From the NCBI GenBank assembly GCA_039720395.1, contig CM077829.1, forward strand, positions 23,019,955-23,083,954: a stretch of 64,000 bases of DNA, read 5' to 3'. The stretch is from Liquidambar formosana. Its lineage: Eukaryota > Streptophyta > Magnoliopsida > Saxifragales > Altingiaceae. The notes below the pieces were generated by a model. The model was not told where the DNA came from, ran no database searches, and saw nothing but the letters and a program-made list of their open reading frames with translations. Of the stretch, positions 45,644 to 56,292 are shown piece after piece (positions within the stretch are counted from its first letter, which is position 1; each line of letters starts with the position of its first letter). A program made the translations under genes and the position numbers.

Positions 45644-46390
45644 TTAGAATCCCCTTACTGAACTCTGCCAAACCTCAACAGATTGCTGATCTTTCCTCGT
45701 CACAAATATCTTGTTCCCTCCAAAACCCATGTGGGTTATCCTGGAACCTCCAATATCCTTCACTCTCCCCATTAAGTTTCTCCTGAAAACCCTGTCCTCT
45801 AACCCATCTTCACTTTTCCTTGAAGAATTAATCAGAACCTCTGACCAGAGCTCTAAATCCCCTCCCTTACTGCAAAACACTTGATTCCCATGACTTTCAA
45901 TCTTGCACCCAACACCTTCCTTCTTCCCATTAACCACCTTTCTTTTATCCCCAAGACAAACCCATGGATTCTCAGCACCAAGATTCCTCAAATCCGCAAA
46001 GAGCACCTCACCAGAATTCACACCAACCTTAAAAATGATCGATAAATTGTCCGAAACAGTTACATCCGAAAAGCAATCTATCTTCTCTTTTAGCTCCCAA
46101 ACTGCTTTCCCAGACCTTATATCCCATAATTTGATGTCGCCCATTACTCAGAAGGTCCACTGTGAGACCCAGAAGCCATTAGCAAGTTGTAACCCGAAAC
46201 CCAGTCCAATTTCGTCGCGGGGATCGCCGAATCGGGCTCCGCACCGTAAATTTCACAATGCCCAATTTCCCATGACCGGGGTCAAACTATGAATGTCGAA
46301 AACCATAACCGAATTCGAATTCCGGTGGCCCGATTCAAAACTGGTGAAAAGGAATTCCGAGGATGATCCAATTGCCTGAACTGTCAGAGC
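45644..46390 (-). pseudogene. Fragment of a BTB/POZ-WD40-like gene
   Basis: The only host-type gene sequence seen. An open frame of 166 codons (46144-45644) begins MGDIKLWDIRSGKAVWELKE, a WD40 blade, and continues with GEVLFADLRNLG and a final KIFVTRKDQQSVEVWQSS blade. Upstream on the same strand, other frames continue the protein sense: DWVSGYNLLMASGSHSGPS (about 46155-46211) and, in a further frame, SSSEFLFTSFESGHR with VMVFDIHSLTPV (about 46270-46370). At least two frame changes are needed, and homology ends near 46390, next to LTR fragment G. The words resemble plant BTB/POZ proteins with a C-terminal WD40 region (Arabidopsis At5g41330 type), whose BTB half would be missing. Hence a truncated, frameshifted copy. 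Family call from memory. Confidence 0.6.
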
Positions 46391-46449
46391 TAGACCTATC
46401 CGCATGAGGATATCATATGACAATTAAAAATATGAAAACAAAAGTAAAA
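46391..46449. other. Junction between gene fragment and LTR fragment G
   Basis: AT-rich; the exact breakpoint cannot be set by eye. Confidence 0.3.
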
Positions 46450-47998
46450 ATAATGTAAAAGAGAAAACTTTATGTGAAAATTAAAATAAATAAATAAACA
46501 ACCCTCTAACGGCGAGCTTTCCTAAGTAATATAATTTTAAGTAAAAATTATTCTATATGAAAGATTTATCAACACATCTTATGTAAAAATCATACTCTAA
46601 ATCATATTAGAAGTGGTTTTATGCTTAAATACACTCTCGAATGAGTATGCAAGACCTACTATTCTAAAAAGGATGATGATCCTTAAAAACGATAATTTTT
46701 CCAAAACCCTTGAAAATAAACTATATGAATGTAAAACTTAACATGATTCAACTCTAACTTACATATATAAATTAACCTTGATGAAAAAAAACCCAAGTAA
46801 TCACATCAAATATGCTATATAAAACGTGCTTGACCTGAAAGCAGAAAAAAGATAATGCTTTCAAAACCTTAAATAACTAAGGACTATTAAGCATATTAAC
46901 TCATGAATAATCCTAAAATCATGCATAGAACATCACAAAAGTATTGAATTTAATTAACATGCAAGGCTACTATATGCATTAGAACTTATCATAAGAGAAA
47001 GAGAAACCCTAATTTCTAGAAATTAAGAAGGAAGGTTTACCTCTTGCCGAGCTTCTTCTTGCCTTTGAAAGTCTTCTCCTCTTGCTTGTTAAGGTTAGAG
47101 AACCTCTCTTTGATGTTTTTTAACTCTCAGATTTGTAGTCCTTTCTCGCTAGGTATAAAGTGTTCAAAAAGCCTCCCTATGTGCTGAATATAGTGTTCTT
47201 TATATAGGGGACTGACCTAATAAACCAATGGTTAAGATTAATTCATTAAATAATGATCCAAAAGTTATTAGAGACTCTCTTGCAGCTTAAGTAACTCAAA
47301 GTTACCTAATTTTAAAAGAAAACAACTTGCAATGATGAAGTCCCTCGGGTAACCATTTGAGGCTAGATGGTTAACCGTCCAGGCCTAGATGGTTACTTGA
47401 GAGCCTCCCATTAGCTTCCTTATTTGCATTCCTTTGCATTCCAAAAGTATTTCAGGAGCCAATTTAAGTCCGATTTTGACAAAATAAAAGCCTAAACAAC
47501 CATGCTTTGAAAAGGAACATATTTCTAGACATTTTAAGACAAAAACCTTTAACCATGGGTGCATGGTTAGGTTTTACAAAGGCCGTTAATAGCTGCGCTT
47601 AACCTTCACAAAGCTATGGTTTGCACACAGGGTTGAACCAAATGTTTTCCAAATCAAAATTCATTTTGAACCATTATGAACCAAATCACCCCCTAACTGT
47701 CAATTTATTAAATTGAACCCATAAATAAACTCTATATACCAATATGAACTCAAGGAAATAACTTGGAGCCTATTTCAAGATAATCAAATAGAAATAATAT
47801 GAATTAAAAGACTAAAATGCCCTCTAAGTCACAAAATCTCTTATTAACCTTTGAAACCTTCTCCAAATTGATCCAAAATCCATACACATGATCATCGATG
47901 CTATTTAAACCAATTGCAAGTAACTAGACTAAAAACACAAAACAAAGACTCACATAAAATGATGATCTCTAATTAGGGTGACAAAATAGGATGTGACA
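46450..47998 (-). repeat. LTR fragment G, old relative of LTRs A-E
   Basis: On the minus strand it starts TGTCACATCCTATTTTGTCA at 47998 and follows the LTR A-E layout: similar U3 words, a shortened 58-bp palindrome at 47344-47401, and a TATATAAAG box near 47190-47200. After that it keeps about 750 bp of TGCATG-rich downstream sequence and then disappears before reaching a U5 hairpin or PBS. The lower boundary is approximate. It is the most diverged member in the window. Confidence 0.65.
47344..47401. repeat. 58-bp variant of the compound palindrome, LTR G
   Basis: CTCGGGTAACC ... GGTTACTTGAG with inner words GGTTAACC and AGGCCT. Word centres at +8, +29.5, +40.5 and +51 keep the 11/22-bp grid. 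It is exactly 22 bp shorter than the 80-bp form, as if one repeat period had been lost. Confidence 0.75.
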
Positions 47999-48605
47999 AG
48001 ATGACTTGGTCCATCCTTAAGGATTGAAATCTAGTACATAGCTAATTAAGCACAATTAAATATTTATTTTATGGAGTAGTAGTTAATCACGAGTAAAATT
48101 AACTCTCTTTCTCTTTCACACACATAGATACACACACTAAATGACAAATCTAACTTCTCAATGGACAATCATGATCCTCAAACTCAAGCATAAGATGACA
48201 AATTTAACTTCTCATTAGACAACCACAATTTTTTTTTTTTATATATAAAAAGAAGAAGAATTATAATTGGGATATGAAAATAAATAATCAAGAATAAAAT
48301 TTAAAGTTCATCCTAGTGGGACAAACATAAGCCAAAATATCATAAATGTTGAATTAAAAGGTTTCCCACCCAAATTATTTTATTTTGGGAAAATTAGGGA
48401 GAAGTCCATTTTATAAGACTTATGAATGCATGGGTCTATGAAAAAAACTTATACAGTACGTCATAAGTCCACTTTTAAGTGAAATGGTTGTATATTTGTC
48501 TAAGTCTTCAGTGCTTAAAGTCAAATTTACCCTTAAGTTGTTATTTCTTATTTTTAAACTTTAAAATAGCATAACTTTAAATTTACACATGGGTTTTTGA
48601 TAAAA
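47999..48605. other. AT-rich non-coding DNA
   Basis: Nothing recognisable apart from a T run and simple AT-rich sequence. The last five bases before the next LTR (TTTAT, 48606-48610) are its target duplication. Confidence 0.5.
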
Positions 48606-48763
48606 TTTATTGTAGACACCCCATTTTGTACCGCCTAATCAGATATGAGATCGCCCGATTTGGAATCTCGATGATGCAGTTTATTGTGTGTCCCGAGAAA
48701 TTGACAAAGCAATTCCTGACGAGCCGCTTAGATTGCAGTTTGAGAACCTATTTGTATACCTCC

Positions 48764-48815
48764 TACGTACGCATGTACAATGTATGCGTACGCAAGCTAA
48801 ATTCATGCGTACGCA
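48764..48815. repeat. Triplet of TGCGTACGCA palindromes at 21-bp spacing (F1, upstream set)
   Basis: TACGTACGCA at 48764, TGCGTACGCA at 48785 and 48806: start-to-start distances of 21 and 21. It lies 200 bp upstream of the TATA box, the same relative place as the 80-bp palindrome in LTRs A-E. Confidence 0.9.
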
Positions 48816-49634
48816 CAGTCTGTCACTTCCCCAAATTCCAGCACCAATGTTTCACCTAAGTCTGATAAACATGGGGTAGAGGGAAAAGGTTTCGGCGGCC
48901 ACTTGAATTTGAAATGTATGGGGAACTAAGACAAGGGAACCAGCCGGTTGCTGATTTCCTAGGTCGCATGGGTGCGATTGAGAAATCAATGAGAAGAACC
49001 GACTTACTGCAGTCTATAAATAAGGACCCTTCTGAACAGAGAACGAGGTTCAGAAAAATCATCCGAGTTAAAACATTGAAGAGTTGAGAAATCAGTGAGA
49101 AAACCAGTCAGAAACCCATGAAAAAAAAATGAAATGAAATCATCCATTAAACACTCACCCAAACACTAGAAGACGAGGGAGAGACCAAAGGAATTTAGAG
49201 CTGCAATCTAAGGTGACAAGGTGGGAATTGTTGCGTCGATATCGGAGGTACTCAAACCTGAGGGTAAGTTATTCTCACTCCAATATTTATTATTCTTCTT
49301 TTAAACACTAAAGAATACATCGAGTATGAACCATGATGTATTTAGTAGGTAGATATCATTAATTATTTTCTACTTTGTACGAACCGGACAGTCGCTGGGT
49401 TATAAACCCCAGACTTTGAACTCAAACATAATCATGATTCTGTAAATATCTGTGTAAATGAATAATATGTGCTTGTAGTATACTATGAGGATTCCAATCC
49501 AGGTTTTGAATCACTGAATATGGTTAAGAAATGATTGAGATAAGTTAGAAAGAAGTTGGTCCCTAACAAAACGAAAACTGATGCATGCAATTTCAGCCCA
49601 TGCTGAGATCAGGGGTAAGAGCATAGTAAACATA

Positions 49635-49686
49635 TGCGTACGCATTAGGTTAAGTTGCGTACGCATTAATTCATATTGCATACGCA
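49635..49686. repeat. Triplet of TGCGTACGCA palindromes at 21-bp spacing (F1, downstream set)
   Basis: TGCGTACGCA at 49635 and 49656 and TGCATACGCA at 49677; distances again 21 and 21. This set is about 620 bp downstream of the TATA box, so in the transcribed part. Confidence 0.9.
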
Positions 49687-50005
49687 TCCTTGACCATTCT
49701 TTCAATAACTTCAGTTATCATCATGTCCCTTTGTAATATTAAATGCCTATAATATTTATCATGATTTACTCTGGTTTTGATTAGTTCATCATTAATATTA
49801 TCGAATGTTAACCTGTATATCTCATCTCTTGTATATCTTGTTTTGCTATGTATTATAGCCTCTTTCTCATTTTACTCACATCATCTTTCATATGATTGGC
49901 ATGTCATTTCATAAATTGTGTGCTTAAGATTGAAATTCAATTAAATACTCTGGGTTAAATAAAGCCAACAATCGTTTACAGAGGCCGGTTTTTTTATCCG
50001 GCATT

Positions 50006-50030
50006 GTTGGGTGCTTAACACCTTCCCAAC
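50006..50030 (+). other. U5 hairpin, LTR F1 copy
   Basis: GTTGGG / CCCAAC around TGCTTAACACCTT. After it comes GTTGTACCTTAGCTCC, comparable to CGTAACTTAGCCTCC in LTR A. Confidence 0.65.
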
Positions 50031-50288
50031 GTTGTACCTTAGCTCCAAACTCTGAATCTCTGGCCCGAATACGTCGAATTTGAAATTGAATTCCCCAGAA
50101 CGGTATAATCAGTTCCCAAAGCTAAATTGGGTGGCGACTCCCGACACGCTAGCGCTTCGCAATAGCGTACACATTTAGGGCCGCACCAGCCCGCGGTGCT
50201 TACATTTATATTTTTGAAATCTATTCGTCGATATTTTCAAAACAAAATCCATGATGAATATAAAATTATATACAAAAATAAAACAGCT

Positions 50289-52315
50289 TGTGCGCACCGC
50301 GGGAGTCACCACCCAATTTAGCTTTGGGAACTGATTTTAGTTATTAAACAGGTTCAAATTCATTGTCCAGAGACTCGAGTCTGGAGCTAGGGTACATTAT
50401 TGGGAAGGCATTAAGCACCCAAAAATGCCCAGTCAAAACCGGCCCCCATGAATAATTATTGGCTTTAATTAATTAAGGTATTTAATCAAATTCAACCCTA
50501 AGCATGCAAAATGCAATAATATGTCAAACACGCAAATAATGGTGCAAATAAAAAGATAACCAAATGGAGAAATGGTTAGCAAAACATGGTGAGATAAAAT
50601 ATGCAGAAGATAATAACTCACGGAAAGTGAAATAAATAAAGAAAGGAATCTGTATAGACTTTAGTGCGTATGCACCATTGGGAATTCCTGCATATTGAAA
50701 TAACCATTTAAACAAATGAATTTTCTGCTGGGGTGTAGGATGCGTACGCATCATAGAGTGGTGCATACGCCCGCACCAATGTGGCAATCCGGATGAAACT
50801 TGTAATAAACTAATCAATGCAAATAAATACAATTAATAAACTAATGAGCACTAGCACTAAAAACAACAAACTGCACAAAGCAATAATAAACAAGTCGAAT
50901 TAATCTGGCAACATTATATATACTAACTAAAATAATCCTACAACATGAATAGACAAATAATAAAAAATAAGCACTGTGGATGAAAATTAATAGACTAATC
51001 AAAACCGGAATAAACTATAATAAACAACATAAACACCCACACAGTACTCATACTAAACTAATAAACAATAATAAATAAAATAACTTTCTGCCTGAGTAAG
51101 GATGCATATGCACTAACCTGGCTGAAATGATTGAAGGTCAAAATTGGTCAAACTATGGTCAAAACGGTTAACCAAAAGTCCCACGTAGTAGGTCTCATCG
51201 AGACGAATCTGCCCGTCAAATTTGGGGTCAATTGGGTCAACCTAGGGTCTTCAAACGTCAGGGAATACGGTGTCTGTGGGTGGGTGCGCCCACACTGGAT
51301 CACAGTCCACTTCACCTTTAACCTTAGAATGGATTGAAGCTGAAAAATGCAGTATTGAGCTTTGTTCCATGCTAACTTCTCCCTAACTTATCTCACTAAT
51401 TACTTAACCAAATTCAGTGATTCAAAAGTCAAATTAAAGCCCTTACGGAGCACTACAAGCGTGCTTAAATTATTTATCCAAAAACTTGAAAAATCATAGT
51501 CATTTTTTAGATCAAAGTCTTGAGTTTATAACTTCTTGAGTTTATAACCCAAAAACCCATCAATTCAAGAACTCATTCCATTCATTTTCCTTTAAATCTA
51601 ATATTACCAATGATTCTTCTAGCCTCAACAACGTAACATGACATCATTATATTAAACAATAACTCATGAAAACAAATATGTAATATATGTTTACAGTGTA
51701 TACATACATATGTGTATGTGTAATACGTACCCCTCAGGTTTGAGTGCTTCCAATATCGACGCAGCAATTCCCTTCCATAGCTTTGGATCACATCCGCCAG
51801 CTTTCCTTTCTCTCCTCCTGGTTTTTTGGTGTTTTGGTGAGTATGTGGTTTTTTTCTCTCTCTTTGGCCTTCCTCTAATCTAGCCTCTCTAAGATCTATC
51901 CAAAAAGGGAAGGTCCCCTCTCCTATCCCATCATTAGGGTATATATAGGGTCAGATTAGGTTTTGAAAATCACCCTCGACTAGCCTGTCCCCTATCCATA
52001 CTGGAAACACCTGTGGGAATCTTCCCACTCCCTAAACTCTTCCCCTATGCTCTCATGTCGTGGGAGACAAAACTGAAGATTCCTGAAAAAGGTAAAGTGG
52101 TGCGTACGCATAGAAGTTAATGCGTAGACATTAAAGAATGATGCGTACGTATGAAGGGTAAATAGCAGATTCATGGGAATCTTTTCTGTTGCAATCTAGG
52201 CGACTCATTGGGAATTGCTTGCTCGTTATTTCGAAATACGCAATAAACCACATCATTGGGTTTCCAAAATACGTGACTTCAAATCAATTAGGTGATACAA
52301 AATGGGGTGTCTATA
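50289..52315 (-). repeat. LTR F2 (about 2027 bp), related to F1, opposite orientation
   Basis: Minus-strand start TATAGACACCCCATTTTGTA at 52315 (TG changed to TA) and end GCGGTGCGCACA at 50289. Palindromic words at 52101, 52121 and 52142 (spacing 20 and 21), and at 50741 and 50762 (spacing 21). U5 hairpin-like sequence around 50394-50425, PBS-like core reversed near 50302. A purine tract and 3' untranslated sequence follow at higher coordinates, so this is the 3' LTR of a minus-strand element whose body was lost when element E inserted. Confidence 0.8.
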
Positions 52316-52856
52316 GTTGCCCCTCTTTCGATTCCACTCGTTTGTTTGAGTGGTATCGAAAGATTCTATAGACCCAATCATTTTGACCACCTAACAGTTC
52401 AAAATCAAACATAACCATGCATAAGGTTGAATTAGGAATCACTTAACTACCTACGTATCCTTTTGCAAAGGATCAGACCCGCCGTAGTTCATGCCTATAT
52501 GAGAATCCGACCTCATCTAGGCCATAACGAGGATACCAACAGGTATAAACTAGTGGACTCTGACGAAAGTTAACTGAAGAAGAGTAAAATAGACCCTAGA
52601 GTGGGTTAAAAGGATACATCGGGCCCCAAAGTGAGCACAAATTCAGTTACCTTGGGCCCTAGAGTGGACACGAATTCAGTTACCTCGGGCCCTGGAGTGG
52701 GTACAAACTTTATCATACCAGACCCCAGAGTGGGTGTCAATTCATTTACCTCAAGCCCCAAAGCGGGTGTGAACTTAGTCATGTTGAACCCCAAAGCAGG
52801 TGCCAATTCAGTTGTATCAGACCCCGGAGTGGGTGCAAAACTTGGTCATACCGGAC
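52316..52856 (-). repeat. 3' untranslated remnant of element F2 with seven 33-bp repeats
   Basis: Next to the LTR the minus strand reads CGAAAGAGGGGCAAC, a good polypurine tract. From 52621 to about 52851 there are seven copies of a 33-bp unit of the form GGGCCC(C/T)(A/G)(A/G)AGTGGG..., ending CAATTCAGTTACC. As the unit is a multiple of three, it leaves long open frames on both strands (11-residue repeats such as TEFVSTLGPKV); I do not regard these as genes. Confidence 0.75.
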
Positions 52857-53538
52857 TGTCACACCCCATTTTTGCACCTCCTTACTAGGGCTCATCATTT
52901 TATGCATGTTTTTGTTTTGTTTTTTGAGTTTAGTCACTTGCATTAGTTTTTTAGAGTCACAAGGACAATGGATATGAATTTTGGTTCAATTCGGAGTTGA
53001 TCTTGAGGGATAATAAGAGCTTTTGTGACTTGAGGGGTATAATCATCTTTTAAGTCACAAACTTTTCATTTGACCATGAAATGATCTCCAAATTGTCAAT
53101 TGAAGTTCATATGGATGCATATGAAGTATTTTTAGGTTCAATTTAATGGATCAATGGCTTAGGATTAAAATTGCTTGATATAGTTCAAGTTGGTTAATTG
53201 ACCTTTCTTTGGGTTAGCTCAAATTGACTTTAATTAGTCATCATTTTATCCCTAAAAGTGTTTTATAAAGTTTAATTTTGGTTTGGAAAACATTTGGTTT
53301 AATCCTATGTGCATACCTATGCTTTGCAAAGGTAGAAGAACATAGTGGTTAACTGCCTTTGTCAAACCTAAACATGCACCTATGATTTGTGGTTTTGACC
53401 CTAAAATATTCAAAAATGTATTCCTCATCGAAACATGGTCGTTTTGGCTTTTGTTTCATCAAAATCGGAGTTGATTTGACCCTTGAAACACTTCTAGAAG
53501 GAGAAGGAGTCCAAAAAAAAGAGAAAAGCTAAAGTGGG

Positions 53539-53618
53539 CTCGGGTGACCACCCAAGCATGGGCAGCTAGCCGCCTGGGCCCAGGTGGCTAGCCGCCCAGC
53601 CTTGGGGGGTCACTCGAG
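53539..53618. repeat. 80-bp compound palindrome, LTR E copy
   Basis: CTCGGGTGACCACC ... GGGGGGTCACTCGAG with inner words GGCAGCTAGCCGCC and GGTGGCTAGCCGCC. Several single changes, length unchanged. Confidence 0.88.
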
Positions 53619-55143
53619 GCCCTTTTTCCTATTTTTGTGTTGAAGTGGATTTTGCTCAATTTTGACGTACAAGGATTCTTTTTGACGAGTTTCTTTCTAA
53701 TTTTGGTAACTTCTGAGTTACTTAAGCACCAAGGGGGTCTCTAATAACCCTTGGATTAGTTTTTAGGGTTTTAATCCCAGCCATTGATTTATCCTAATGA
53801 AACTTTATAAATAGCCCCCTATGCTTCAGCACTAGGGGAGGCAATTGGAGGCAATTAGAGGCACTCAGAGGCTACTTTATGCATTAAACCTGAGTATTTG
53901 AGAGAGGATAAGAGAGAGGGAGAGTTGAAGGAGAGTTGGAGTTCCTGCTGTAGCCTTGAAGAAACTTGAGTCAAGTCATCCACAAGTCAAGAGAAGGGTC
54001 GCTACAGCAGTAAGGAAGCTCTTCCTAAGGTATTTTTCTGTTCTATTGATGCTTAAACTGGGGTTTTTTTATAGAATAGATCATTGCATGCTAAAGTTAG
54101 GATTTTTATCATGTGTTATAGCTTTAGTTGGTTAATATGCATGATTTAAGTTCTGTTTATCATGAGTTTAGTATGCTTTAGGGCTATTCTATGTGTTTTT
54201 AAGCATGATTGTGAGTTTAGGGTTTCCATTGTCCTTGTTTTAGGTTAGTTTCATGTAGCATGTTAGTTTAGGCTTTTTTGTTGGTTTTTCTTCATGGTTG
54301 CTATATATGGTTTACATATAGAATAACTATGACTTTTTCCTTGCATTCATATTGTGGATTTCTAGGATTTTTATGCATGTATGGTATTAGGATTACATTA
54401 GGGCTTATGAAAGTTCGCTGTTTCTACTGTTAGCATGTTTAGTGGATGACTTTAGGCCATGATACTATTCTGTCTAGATTTGCATAGTGTTATTTTTGCA
54501 TTGTTTTGAGCACATGTAAGGGTGCAAACAGGTGTGATAATCGTCCTATTGCACATAGGGCTGTTATTGCTTAAGTTTACTAATGCTTGGAGCTATTGCG
54601 CCAAGGTAAGTGGGTTTGAAGGTGCCCTAATTCACCTTTTCTTCCTTAAAACTCTTTCTCTTCTCCCCCTTTAGGGTTAGTCTTAATATGAACATATGGT
54701 AATTATCAAAGGTTTCCTTGCTTAATAAAATATTGATTTTTTTATCAAAGTTTCCATCTTGTGGAATTTTTCCTAAATTCAAGCTTGGATTATTTATCAT
54801 ATATCATATCCTCTTTCAAACAAGGAAACCTAGGGTTTTTTACCATAGGTTTGTATTAGGTTATAACCCTATTCTAAATCGAACTATGTGGACTTTAATC
54901 CATATATTTCGTTGCATGGTACGTAGGCGCTCATTTTGAGGCTCAAGTCCGTTCTATGATCCAAGTATCCTAGGCCTTTCTACTCTCTCTTCTTTTTTCT
55001 GTTCTATTTTATTTTATTTATTTGATTATGCACGGATGGATAAATGAAATATATGATATGCATGCTATCATGATGGATATTTGTTGATTTTTAAGTGAGA
55101 AAAGACTTTAATTTAGCCCAAATATACTGAGAGACCAAAAGGG

Positions 55144-55187
55144 TGACATGGGTGCCTATAGGCTTTGCCTAGAACCTTCCCATATCA
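55144..55187 (+). other. U5 hairpin, LTR E copy
   Basis: TGACATGGG / CCCATATCA: one C-A mismatch in the stem, compatible with a single recent G-to-A change. Confidence 0.65.
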
Positions 55188-55412
55188 TAACTTAGCCTCC
55201 GAATCCCCAGTTTTCTTTGGTTTCCAAAAGACTTGTTTTTGCCTTTCCTTTTCAAAACATAGAGTCATTCAAATTGTTTTCTTAAAACAAACTGTTTTTA
55301 GGGTTTTACTTTTTTCCTTTAAAAAATAAGGTGGCGACTCCTTTTTCTTTTTTCAAACAAACCTAATCTTTTTCCGCCAATCCTTGTGGGCCAATTTTTG
55401 GGGTTCACAATT

Positions 55413-55430
55413 TGGCGACTCCACTAGGGA
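55413..55430 (+). promoter_or_regulatory. Primer binding site of element E
   Basis: TGGCGACTCCACTAGGGA, three bases after the LTR end; one base differs from the C consensus (CTAGGGA for CTGGGGA). Confidence 0.78.
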
Positions 55431-56292
55431 TTTGTGGGCTAGACTCTATAAAGTTTAATTGGGCTAAACTAATTTCTTATGTTAATTAAAATCAATCACA
55501 TGCATCCGCTTGATTGTGTACTTTCATTTATTGCATTGTGTGCACAAATTGTTGTATGATAGGCTCGATTGTCCCTCGATGTATCCTTGCCAATGATAGG
55601 CCTAGTTTTAACCTTGGTTTTCCTAATTCCAAGTGTTGGGGCGAAAGCTATCAACCTCTCTTGCCTAGTACCCTTGAGCTTGCCCTTGGGTATATTAAAT
55701 GAATCAATCACGTACTGTTGGACCCACGCGGCGTTTCTGATGCCACATATGGTTAGGTATAAAGATTAGTTCAAGCAAATAAAGGAACCTAGCCTACCCT
55801 CTTTTAGTTTATGTAGTGAGCCTTGTAGGGCACTATGGTCTCACCATTGTGCACCCATAATTGTTTGTAATGATGCTATGCTGTGTTTATGGTGTGAGGC
55901 TTTATATCTTATGCCCTTAACATGTACTTTTAAACCCTAACCTTTGTTAAGGCCATGGGTTAGAAGGAGTAAGTTAAGGAAGTAGGATGTTAAGCTATGC
56001 TTGTGATGTGCTAGTCCATGGGAATTAATTAAACCTAATTGAAGGACTCTATACCCTATTCTCTTAAACACACCCTTTTAATCTATAACCTTGGAAAAGG
56101 TAATTGGATATAAGGAATGAATTAATTGAATATGGTGTAAAGACCGAATTTGTTAAGGAAAATATGGAGGTTTAGGACAAGTCCTTAGGCTGAAGGTTAA
56201 CCTTTTTCCATCTATAGACGTGTTGGGTTGGATTCGCAATCCGCAATCCGTAAGGGCATCTAGTGAGTGTTGAAACTACCCATCAGATAGAC
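55431..56292 (+). other. Leader of element E
   Basis: Homologous to the leaders of A and C. The antisense frame seen there is open here for 71 codons (complement of 55496-55711) but its N-terminal part is lost. The rest is AT-rich, without sense ORFs. Confidence 0.55.

Larger units (their letters stand above)
48611..50204 (+). repeat. Solo LTR F1 (1594 bp) with TTTAT target-site duplications
   Basis: Starts TGTAGACACCCCATTTTGTA and ends GCGGTGCTTACA. Flanked by TTTAT at 48606-48610 and 50205-50209, so a complete solo LTR left by recombination between two LTRs. TATAAA at 49015-49020. Two triplets of TGCGTACGCA-like palindromes (48764-48815 and 49635-49686), a U5 hairpin at 50006-50030 and a PBS-like core GGTGGCGACTCCC near 50131. 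The U5 resemblance to LTR A suggests another Ty3/gypsy (Tat/Athila-side) family. Confidence 0.9.
52857..55409 (+). repeat. 5' LTR of element E (2553 bp)
   Basis: TGTCACACCCC ... GGGTTCACA. TATA box at 53806-53811, palindrome at 53539-53618, U5 hairpin at 55144-55187, PBS-like core GGTGGCGACTCC near 55331-55342. It inserted into the 3' untranslated part of F2. Confidence 0.88.

Noticed and set aside
49511..49705. ORFs with MRT/MRMQYELMRTQ repeats in F LTRs
   Set aside because: Produced by the TGCGTACGCA words (21-bp period, a multiple of three), not by a gene.
52606..52888. 66- and 85-codon ORFs with 11-residue repeats
   Set aside because: Open on both strands because the 33-bp unit is a multiple of three; located in a retroelement 3' untranslated region.
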